From: Sphingobacteriaceae bacterium
GTDB taxonomy: Bacteria; Bacteroidota; Bacteroidia; B-17B0; Aurantibacillaceae
DNA length: 16,151 bases
NCBI GenBank assembly: GCA_023251695.1
Contig: JAHEYE010000055.1
Location: 1 to 16,151, forward strand
Direction: 5' to 3'
In this document: positions 1 to 10,200 of the stretch, piece by piece
Layout: each line of letters begins with the position of its first letter
How positions within the stretch are numbered: position 1 is the first letter of the stretch
Position numbers and translations under genes: made by a program
The notes under the pieces: generated by a model
What the model was told of the DNA's origin: nothing
Databases searched by the model: none
Seen by the model: the letters and a program-made list of their open reading frames with translations, nothing else

Positions 1-13
1 TTCTCTTACTCAT
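1..13 (-). CDS. Possible start of a downstream gene (partial, only 4 codons visible)
   Basis: On the minus strand an ATG at 13-11 follows the PorP/SprF stop codon by 13 bases. It is preceded by AAAGGA with a 5-base spacer, which resembles a Shine-Dalgarno site. The visible codons read Met-Ser-Lys-Arg and then leave the window. The spacing would fit another gene of the same leftward operon. In related loci an OmpA-family gene can follow PorP, but nothing here shows what this gene encodes. It could also be a chance ATG. Confidence 0.3.
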
Positions 14-26
14 AAAAATCCTTTAA

Positions 27-995
27 TTAAAAATAACGTGGTGTAACAATTTTCTTTCCTTTATACATAAATACATAACCCAGGGCAATCTCATGAGAAC
101 CCTGTGAGTATTTCTGAATCTTACTTAAAGTATAATCATACGAATAGCTGATCACAAACTGCGGATTCACCTGTATCCCGAGAATTGCAGAGGCTGCATC
201 ACCGCTTCTGTACGATAAGCCTGCCCAAATTCTTTCCTTAATTAAGAAATTAGCGTTCACTTCATATTGCAAAGGTGCGTTTTGTACGGCCTTAATCATG
301 GCCTGACCCTTTAATTTAAGGTCATCGCTCAAAGTGAATATTCTGCCTAGAGTTAAATAGTAATGAAATTTCTGTGGCGACATTTTATTTGATTTTACCA
401 ATTCTTTGTTCTCATTAAATTTTATTTGGTCATCAATCATGCGCGGGATAGAAATACCGGCGTAATTTACTTTGTCGCTGTAATAAATTCCGAATCCGAA
501 ATTAGGAGCGTAAACACTCGGCGAATTTTGAGATACCTGGATATCACCTGCCTCGGTGGCTTTAAGGCTTGCAAATTTGTTTACCATATTATGCACGCCG
601 CCCATTAAACCAAAGGATATTTTTCCATTCTTACCCGCTTTTATTTTGTAAGCATAACTTAAATAAGCAAGGTTACGGTTTAAAGAACCTATTTTCTCAT
701 TAAGAAAACTTAAACCAAAGCCCATGTTCTCATTCACTATCGGTCCGTGCATCGAAAAAGTGCTCGTAATTGGTCTTCCCGGGAAATTTACCCATTGTTG
801 ACGGTGCAGCGCTGTTACCTGCATCGCATCTTTACTTCCGGCATAGGCAGGGTTAATAAACATTTCGTTAAACATGTATTGTGTAAACATCGCATCATAT
901 TGAGCGTTTACTTTTATAGATGTGAATGATAACACACCTAAACATGCCGCTAAAATTAATTTACTTGTTTTCATATTTTCTAATTTCTTATTCAT
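27..995 (-). CDS. PorP/SprF family type IX secretion system outer-membrane protein
   Basis: This 322-residue protein matches the PorP/SprF family. After a signal peptide ending in VNA (cleavage before Gln) comes the family's hallmark start: QYDAMFTQYMFNEMFINPAY, then a Gly-Ser and an HRQQW segment. The rest is alternating amphipathic strands with many Gly and aromatic residues, as expected of an outer-membrane beta-barrel. PorP is a T9SS component, and SprF-like members are needed to put a particular CHU_C adhesin on the surface. The gene lies directly after such an adhesin and shares one base with its stop codon (TAATG), suggesting translational coupling. A second in-frame ATG at 974 would give 315 residues and a more ordinary signal peptide (MKTSKLILAACLG). 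I keep the upstream start because of the overlap, but either is possible. The family call is firm; the specific partner is inferred. Confidence 0.93.
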   Translation of the reverse strand: MNKKLENMKTSKLILAACLGVLSFTSIKVNAQYDAMFTQYMFNEMFINPAYAGSKDAMQVTALHRQQWVNFPGRPITSTFSMHGPIVNENMGFGLSFLNEKIGSLNRNLAYLSYAYKIKAGKNGKISFGLMGGVHNMVNKFASLKATEAGDIQVSQNSPSVYAPNFGFGIYYSDKVNYAGISIPRMIDDQIKFNENKELVKSNKMSPQKFHYYLTLGRIFTLSDDLKLKGQAMIKAVQNAPLQYEVNANFLIKERIWAGLSYRSGDAASAILGIQVNPQFVISYSYDYTLSKIQKYSQGSHEIALGYVFMYKGKKIVTPRYF

Positions 996-1279
996 TAATA
1001 CTGTAATACCACGAAGCCGTTAACTGTTTTCAGATTGGTTTCACCTTTGAATTCAAGGATGTAATAATAAGTTCCCTGTGGTAATTTCTGGTTACCCAGT
1101 GTTCCCGTTACATTCGGCATACCATTCCAGGTGTTATCGTAGTCATCCATTTTGTAAACCTTATTGCCCCAACGGTTATAAATTGTTAAGGTGTTTTGAG
1201 TTTTCTGGATTCCTTTAATTACGAAGAAATCATTCACACCATCACCATTAGGTGTAAATACTTCCGGAACTAAGAATTT
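995..1279 (-). other. CHU_C / gliding-motility-associated C-terminal domain (T9SS type B sorting signal)
   Basis: The last 94 residues (3149-3242) of the giant protein form a CHU_C domain. The signature FTPNGDGVND is followed by LTIYNRWGNKVYK, a Trp-Asn-Gly turn, a QGTYYYILEF strand and a terminal GFVVLQY strand. The family is known as the C-terminal targeting domain of many T9SS cargo proteins, such as SprB of Flavobacterium johnsoniae. It is complete here and ends at the stop codon. Confidence 0.93.
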
Positions 1280-4200
1280 ATCAATGATTAATACAGTCGG
1301 AATATTATCTGAAGCTTCATTCCATATACCATTACCATTTATATCCGGATTGGTACCGTCGTTCGAAATGTCAAACACCGGAGTCGTTGACGTGCCAACC
1401 GCGCTACCGTAAGCTGAGTTACTAATAACTGTTACAGTATCCGGCAGCACGTTAATTGTGAATACAACCGAATTCATTGTATTAGGAGCCATCTTGCTAC
1501 CCGTTGTTACAATCAGATTAGGATCGCTGTTACCATTGAACGCAGAGTTAGGTGTTAAAGTTCCGCTTAACATTGTTGGTCCACTCTTCATTGAGTAGGA
1601 AGCAGGTAATTTAATAGTAGTGCCCGCTAAACTGTCTTTTAAAACAATGTTTCTCAACGTATCGTTTCCTAAGTTATGGATAGATACAGTGTAAGTGATA
1701 TCATAACTTCCATCAATCAATGATGCACTTAGCTCACCTTGCTTAGTAATACCAAAGAATGTTTTCGGTGTCAGGTTGAGAGGTGTAGGAACATTATTAT
1801 TGGTTGGATTTCCGTCGTTGTCGGGATCAGTATTTAAGCCTACCTGCGACGAATCAGACACCATTGTCGAAGAAACACCACCGATGGCTGTTCCTAATAA
1901 TGAATTATTAAATGTGCCGAATACACCGTTAGGCAATACATCAACCGTAAATACAAGTGTATCGACTTCACCAACAATTAAGGAACTGCTGGTGGTATTA
2001 GTTAACACTGGCTGAGTTGATCCGTTAAATGTAGCATCCAAAGTTAAACTTGTTACCGGTGTAATAATTACAGGTGCTGAGCTTACTGTAAATGTTGTCG
2101 GTAACGGGAAGGTATTGCTAAGGTTTTCTGTTAAAGCAACATTATTCAATGTTACGAATCCTGTATTCTTAACTACCACCTTATAGCTAACCGCATAGGT
2201 ACCGTTAGCATTCATCGTCACAGTAGTTATTGCTTTAGCTAAACCAAGCGAGTTGTTTACAGCGCAATCAATTGGTATTAATACAAGTGTTGTGTCTTTT
2301 GTACAACCATTAGCACCAAAGAAGCGGATTGTGTAAGGCGTATTGGCCGCAGGATTTGCTAATGTATTTGTAAGCACACCTGATACCGGAATTACTGTTG
2401 CGGTGATATAAGTTGCACTTCCCGTATAGGAAGCACCGCTTACCAAATCATATTTATCATTAGGATTAATAAAGCCGGCTACCATTATTGTTCCATTATT
2501 ATTACTTACAGTGCCGGTACATGTTGCAGGTGTTATAGTAGCAGTAATTGCAACATAAGTATTGGTCACCGCGGTAACTGTATTTGTAGAGGTACATCCT
2601 GTAGCAGGATCGAAGGCACTAACGGTGTACACACCTCCAACTGATGTAGTAAAGCTGGTTGCAGTTGATGTGAAACTTGAAGGCCCGCTCCATGTATAAG
2701 TTACAGCAGCTACAGTGGAACTTACACTGATGCTAACTGTGTTGCTTAAACAAGTGATGGTTCCTGTACTTGTTAAGGTTACAGTAGGTCCTGCTGTATT
2801 AGATATGACCGCAGTTGTAGCTGTAGTTATACAACCATTTACCGCATCAATCACTGATAATGTATAAACACCGCCCGATGTAATACCGGTTGGATTCTGT
2901 ACGGACGAAGTATAAGATCCCGGTCCTGCCCACTGGTAAATTACGTTTGTTGAAGTCGTGCTTCCGAACAAATTAACCGAAGGGGTTAAACAGGTGATGG
3001 TTCCACTATTAGTTGCAGTAACGTTTTGCGGACTAGGCAATACATTCACTGTAACTGTTGCTGTATCTGCCGGACAAACACCATTCATGCCAATCACAGA
3101 ATAGGTAGTGGTTGTGGTTGGTGAAGTTACAGTCGTCGCAGTTGTCATACCGCCTGGCAACCAGGTATAAGTCAGCGCACCGCTAGAAGTTAGTGTAGTT
3201 GATAAACCGCTGCATATCGTTGTTGGATTAGCAACCGCTGTTACAGTAGGATTTGTATATACTGTTATAGAAATTGTTTTTGTTCCCTGACAACCCATTG
3301 TATTTGTTCCGGTAACAGAATAAGTTGTTGTTACTGTCGGATTAACAATAACAGATGTTCCGGCTATTGCTCCCGGATTCCATGTGTAGGTTGAAGCACC
3401 GGATGCGGTAATCGTTGCAGAGCTTCCAATACACAGTGATGTTGGACTTGCTATAGCTGTAATAGTAGGCGTATTTACTATTACCTGAACTGTATTTGTT
3501 CCTGTACAACCTAAAGCGTCAGCACCGGTTACTGTATAAATTGTAGTTGCTGTTGCGGTAACGGCAACGGTTATTGCCACTAGCGATCCAGGGTTCCATG
3601 TATATGTTGATGCTCCGAATCCCGTTAATGTTGCAGTAGCCCCGGCACACATAATAGTTGGGTTGGCTACCCCTGTTACAGTAGGATTAGGATTAACAGC
3701 TAATGAAATTGTACCTGTATTTATACAGCTTCCGTTACTTCCGGTAATTGTATATACAGTAGTTGCTGTTGGAGTAACCACAACACTTGTTCCGGTTAAT
3801 GAACCCGGCATCCATGTATACGTGGTAGCGCCGCTCGCTGTCAAAGTTGCAGAGTTGCCTAAACAAACTCCGGTTGAAGAACCCACGGCACTAACGGTCG
3901 GCAATGGTACTACAATCAAATTAACCGTAGAGGTTCCGTTACAACCGAATGCATTTGTTCCATTTACGGTGTAAGTGGTCGTAACCGTTGGGTTAACAAC
4001 AATACTTGTTCCTGTTGAAGCACCCGGTAACCAGGTATAAGTCGCGGCACCTGAAGCCGTAATGGTTGCTGAACTTCCGATGCATATTGATGTAGGACTC
4101 GAAATAGTTGAAATGGTTGGTGTGTTAACATTAACCAATACAGTACTTGTACCGGTACATCCCGAAGCATTAGCTCCGGTAACTGTATAAACAGTAATTA

Positions 4201-7200
4201 CGGTAGGAGAAAGAACAACGGTTGCTCCGGTAACCGCTGAAGGCATCCATGTGTAAGAGGTAGCGCCGCTTGCTGTTAATGTTGTTGTTCCGCCGGCACA
4301 TAATATTGTTGGACTAGCCATAGCTGTCACCGTTGGTGAAGGGTTCACTGTTATACTGACGGTTTTGGTATTTGTACAAGTACCATTGGCGCCAACTACT
4401 GTATAAGTTGTGCTAACCGTAGGTGTAACAACAACAGTGGCTCCTGTTAAAGGACCCGGATTCCAAGTATAAGTGGTAGCTCCACTTCCTGTTAAAGTGG
4501 CTGATTGTCCTGAACACAATACGGTTGAACTCGTAACTGCAATAACAGTTGGAGTGGTATTTACTACCAAAGTAACGGTTTGTGTCTTTGTACAACCTGC
4601 AGCATTTATTCCCGTAACAGTATAGGTTGTAGTAACAGTCGGACTCACTAAAATTGTTGCGCCTATTAAGGCAACCGGCATCCAGGTATAGGTTAATCCA
4701 CCCGTTGCGGTTAAAGTAGCAACTTGTCCTGTACACATTGTAGTTGGATTAGCATTTGCTGTAATAGTCGGGCCCGGTATAACAATAACGTTTAATGTTC
4801 TGGTAGAAGAACATCCTGTGGCGTTGGCACCGGTAACGGTATAGGTGGTATTTGCTGTAGGGGTTACAACTACCGAAGCTCCTGTTAAAGAACCCGGCAT
4901 CCAGGTATAAGTTGAAGCGCCCGATGCTGTTAATGTGTAAGGGTTTCCGGCACATACAGGTATAGTAGGAGAGCTGCTGGCCGTTATAGTAGGAGTTGGA
5001 TTAACAACAAGATTTAAAGTTTGTGTTCCGGTACAACTTCCGTTAGCACCGGTTATTGAATAGGTAGTGGTAACAGTCGGACTCACAACCACGGTTGCAC
5101 CCGATAAAGAACCGGGCATCCAGGTATAAGTTGTGGCGCCACTAGCTGTTAAAGTTGCCGCACTTCCTGAACAAAGAGCGGTTGGATTTGAAACTGCTGT
5201 AACAGTTGGATATGTATTTACCAAAATGGAAACCGTAGCATTAGAAGTACAAATTCCATTCGAACCTGTTACTGTATAGATAGTGGTTATAATTGGAGAA
5301 ACAACCACAGGCGTTCCTAGCATAGCACCTGGATTCCAAGTGTAAGAAATAGCACCTGTAGCGCTTAATGTCGCTGTATCGCCTAAACAAATTGCCGTTT
5401 TACTTGTCACGGCGTTAATTGTTGGTCCGGAGAATACGGTTACAGTAACCACCGCTGAATTAGTACAGCTTCCGTTAGAACCAATTACTGTATAAGATGT
5501 AGTAACAGTTGGACTCACAACTCCCGTGAAAGGAATTGCCGGCGACCAGGTATAAGTAGTGGCACCGCTTGCTGTTAATGTTGAAGAAGAACCGGCACAA
5601 ATACTAGGCGGATTAGCTGTTGCGTTAACTGTAGGAATAGGAGAAACTGTAAGTATTACTGTATTAGAGTTTGTACAACTTCCGTTTGCTCCTGTAACCG
5701 TATAAGTGGTGGTAACCGTCGGATTCACTGCAACAGATGCACCTGATAAAGAACCCGGCATCCATGTATAAGTTGTGGCACCGCCCGCAGTTAAAGTAGC
5801 AGAAGATCCAACGCAAATTCCTGTTGGGTTCGATACCGCAGTAACAGTTGGAGTGGTGGTAACCGTTAGTGTAACGGTCGCTGTATTAGTACAGGTACCA
5901 TTATCACCGGTTACGGTATAAGTAGTTGTTACAGTAGGGGAAATTGAAACAGATGCTCCTGATAAAGAGCCCGGCATCCATGTATAAGTTGTGGCGCCGC
6001 TTGCTGTTAAAGTGGCAGAGCTTCCTGAACAAATACTTGGTGTGGAAGCTGAAGCAGTTACGGTTGGTCCTGGTGTAACGTTAACATTAACATTGGAAGT
6101 GTCTGTACAACCACTCGCATTCGAACCAACAACTGTATAAGTTGTATTGACTGTAGGTGAAGCAACAACAGTTCCGCCGGATAAAGGACCGGGCATCCAT
6201 GTATAAGTTGTGGCGCCGCTCGAAGTTAAAGTAACCGTACTTCCTGAACAGATACTAGGCGATGAAGCTGTTGCTGTTATAGTTGGATTAGGGTTAACTG
6301 TAATTGTGATTGTTGTAACGCCACGACATCCGAATATATTATTTCCTGCAGCCGTGAAATTCGAAGTTGCCAAAGGAGTCACAATTAAAGGATTTCCTAA
6401 AACAGGTCCGGGCAACCAGCTGTAAGTTCCAATAGCTCCTGAAGCTGTAAGAGTAACGGTTGTTCCGGCACAAACAGTTTGCGATGGATTTGCGACTACT
6501 GTTATGGTAGGAGTCGGATTTACAGTAATTGTAATGACAGTTGTATTCGTACAACCACTTCCGTTTGCTCCCGTTAGTGTATAGGTAGTTGTAACCGTTG
6601 GATTAACTACTACGCTAGGCGCAACCATACTTCCCGGCATCCAGGTGTAAGTTAAAGCACCGCTGGCTGTTAAAGTAGCATTACGTCCTGCACAAATAAC
6701 TCCGGTGGTAGGATTGCTCGTTGCAGTTACGGTAGGGCTAGGATTAACGGTTAATGAAACTGTATTTGAATTAGTACATGTGCCGTTAGCACCTGTAACA
6801 GTATAAATTGTTGTAATAATAGGAGAGACAGTAACTGTTCCTCCCGATAAAGAACCCGGCATCCAGGTATAAGTTGTAGCTCCACTTGAGGTTAATGTTG
6901 CAGAAGATCCTACACATATCGCTGTAGGATTAGAAACAGCAGTAACGGTTGGCTGAGGCGTCACTGAAACAGAAACCGCAATGGTACTTGAACATGTTCC
7001 GTTATTTCCTGTTAAAGTATAATTGGTTGTTGTTACAGGTGAAACTACAACTACTGCACCTGATAAACTTCCCGGCATCCAGGTATATGTAGTAGCGCCG
7101 CTTCCTGTTAATGTTGAAGAGTTACCTGAACAAATAGCTGTAGGGTTAGCCACAGCGTTTAATGTAGGACCCGGCGTTACGTTTAAAGTAACAGTATTTG

Positions 7201-10200
7201 TATTGGTACAACCGGCAGCGGTTGCTCCTGTAACTGTGTAAGTGGTGGTAACCGTTGGACTCACCGCAACCGTGGCGCCTGATAGAGATCCGGGCATCCA
7301 TGTATAAGTTGCAGCTCCGCTAGCTGTTAATGTCGCAGTACTTCCTGAACAAATACTTGGCGAAGAAGCTGATGCTGTAACAGTAGGATTTGGATTAACG
7401 TTTACTAAAACCGTATTTGTATTTGAACAAGCGCCGTTTGAACCTGTAACGGTATAAACAGTAGATGAAGCAGGAGAAACTGTGACAGTAGCGCCTGATA
7501 AAGAACCCGGCATCCATGTATAAGTTGTAGCTCCGCTTGAAGTTAAAGTAGCCGTTCCGCCTGCACATATATCAGGTGGATTTGAAACGGCTGTTACAGT
7601 TGGAAGTGGAGTAACGGAAACAGTTACCGCAACAGTACCTGAACAGGTTCCATTACTTCCGGTTAATGTATAGTTTGTTGTTGCGGCCGGACTAACCACA
7701 ACCACAGCACCCGATAGAGAACCCGGCATCCATGTATAGGTTGTTCCTCCGCTTCCTGTTAGAGTAGCCGAGCTTCCTGAACAAATAGAAGTAGGATTCG
7801 CAACTGCAGAAATAGTAGGGTTAGGATTTACAGTTAATGAAACCGTGTTGCTATTTGTACAAGATCCGTTAGCACCGGTTACTGTATAAATAGTTGTTGA
7901 GGCAGGAGAAACTGCAACAGAAGCACCTGATAAAGAGCCCGGCATCCATGTATAAGTTGTAGCGCCACTTGAAGTTAATGTTGCTGTTGCTCCAGCACAT
8001 ATGGCAATTGGATTTGAAACTGCAGTCACTGTAGGAGTTGTGGTAACCGTTAGTACAACTGTTACCGAACTTGTACAGGTTCCGTTACTTCCTGTAACAG
8101 TATAAATAGTGGTCGAAGCAGGTGAAACAGTTACCGATGCGCCTGTTAATGCCCCAGGATTCCAAGTATATGTTGTAGCACCGGATGCAGATAAGGTAGA
8201 TGAACCACCCGAACAAATTCCGGTTGGATTGGCAGAAGCAATAATTGTGGGTGTTGGATTAACGGTAATAGCAACAGTATTAGTGCCTGTACAGATTCCA
8301 TTAGCACCGGTTACGGTATATGTAGTTGAAGTAGCAGGTGAAACTGCAACAGTTACGCCTGATAAAGAACCGGGCATCCATGTATAAGTTGTCGCGCCTG
8401 ATGAAGTTAAAGTCACCGAGGCTCCTGCGCAAATTGTTGAAGAAGAAGCAGAAGCGGATACAGTAGGAGTGGTGTTAACCGTTAGTACAACCGTCCGCGT
8501 TCCTATACATCCGGCAGCTGAAGCGCCCGTAACGGTATATGTAGTAGTTACCGCAGGAGATACAGTTACAGTGACACCTGATAATCCTCCGGGATTCCAG
8601 GTATAAGAAGCTGCACCGCTTGAAGTTAATGTCGCTGTTGTTCCTGCGCCTGAACAAATTACCGGCGGATTCGAAACTGCAGTTAATGTTGGCGTTGGAT
8701 TTACTGTAACCGAAACCATTGCACTATTAGTACATGTTCCATTTGAGCCTATTACAGTATAAGTTGTATTTGCAGTTGGTGTTGTAACCACAACAGCACC
8801 TGTTAATCCTCCCGGATTCCATGTATAGGTAGTTGCGCCACCGGCGGTTAATGTTACGGAAGTTCCTGAACAAACTGTTGATGAAGAAATGGAAGCTGTT
8901 ACAGTTGGAACTGCATTAACAGTTGTTTGAACGGTTCTCGTTGAAGAACAAGTTCCGTTAGATCCTGTAACCGTATAAATAGTAGTAGAGGCCGGAGATA
9001 CAGTTACTGTAGGGCCCAATAAAGAACCAGGCATCCAAGTATATGTAGTTGCACCGCTCGATGTTAATGTTGCTGTCCCGCCTGCACAAATCGTTACTGG
9101 ATTACTAACTGCTGTTAAAGTTGGCGTGACATTTACAACTAAAGTAACGGTTTGCGTACCAGGGCACACTAGTGTATTTGTTCCGGTTACAGTATAAGTT
9201 GTAGTTGAGCCAGGACTAACAGAAACGGTTGAACCAGTCAGTGCACCAGGATTCCAGGTATAACTCGTAGCGCCGGAAGCTGTTAATGTTGCGCTGCTTC
9301 CTGCACAAATAGAGGTTGGAGAACTGATGGCGGTAATAGTTGGACTAGTTCCAACTGGAATTAATAAAGTTGCAGTTCCGATACATCCGCCGGATGATCC
9401 GCTAACTGTATAAACAGTACTTACGGTCGGACTTAAAGCCACAATGTTCCCGATAATATTTCCCGGGTTCCATGTATAAGTTAAGGCGCCGGATGCAACA
9501 GCATTAGCTGTTCCTCCGGGACAAATTGTACCGGATAAATTAAATGCGGAGACGACAGGGGGTGTGCCGACCGTTATAGAAATGGTTGTTGATCCGGTAC
9601 AAGCGGCACTTGTACCATATAATGTATAGGTAGTATTAACAGTAGGAGATACGGCAACGGTTGCGCCCGTCATACCACCCGGTTGCCAGGTATATGTTAC
9701 GGCACCAGATCCTGTTAAAGTTACCGAACCGGGGGCACAAACCGTATTGGAAGAAGCCGAAGCAATCACTGTTGGAGTAGATACATTAATCTGAACAGTT
9801 GAAGTTGCAGCACCACTGCAATAGCTCATGGTTGCTGTATAATTTCCTGATGAAACAGGACAAGCGGTTGCAGTTAAACCTGCAGCAGAAAATCCACCGG
9901 GACCTGACCAATTAACGCTATAACTTGGAGCAGCTGTAGGATAAAAACGCCAGGATTCGTTAATCGCCGTCCAGGCAGTTAATGTATTCCGTGTTGGCGG
10001 ACCATAAGCAACTGTGGCCGGAGCATTTTGTATACCTATTAAGCCCCGTCCGTTATTCCATGATATACATGCGGTGCTGTTTTGAATATTAACAGCAATC
10101 TGATTCGTAGTTTCATAAAGTATTATCTGGAAAGAAGAAACCGGTGTTGCACAAGAAAACAAAGTTACACCACCCCAATAAGCGACAAACTGACGGCAAG

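Larger units (their letters stand above)
3035..9778 (-). repeat. Array of 31 tandem Ig-like repeats (about 72 aa, 216-219 nt each) inside the giant gene
   Basis: I could divide residues 316-2563 (6744 nt) into 31 consecutive units of about 70-75 residues. A typical unit reads: x-P-T-V-T-A, then I-C-x-G-x-x-A-T-L-T-A-S-G-A, then TYTWMPGSLSGATV, V-S-P, T-T-Y-T-V-T-G, a Gly-x-Cys turn, and a final strand ending V-N-P. Each unit has exactly two Cys, spaced about 46 residues apart, suggesting one disulfide per domain. The Trp is nearly invariant, and the next residue is mostly Met or Asn. Units 1-2, 16, 20 and 21 are the most divergent, and unit 20 is shortened around the WSP turn. The DNA also repeats visibly: the complement of the Trp-Met-Pro codons recurs about every 216-218 bases. 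Confidence 0.93.

Noticed and set aside
4413..4955. Minus-strand frames at 4413-4736 and 4749-4955 that could suggest a frameshift in the giant gene
   Set aside because: The main frame is uninterrupted across this region and keeps the repeat pattern, so these are out-of-frame readings of the same repeats.
3663..8387. Several plus-strand open frames of 70-100 codons (for example 3663-3974, 7023-7241 and 8109-8387) antisense to the giant gene
   Set aside because: They lie inside the repeat array and recur with its period. They stay open because the repeat codons rarely create stops on the complement, and they have no start signals or recognisable products.
3035..9778. CRISPR array or noncoding satellite
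   Set aside because: The period of about 217 bases, degenerate units and preserved reading frame with conserved Cys and Trp fit protein repeats, not short identical repeats with unique spacers.
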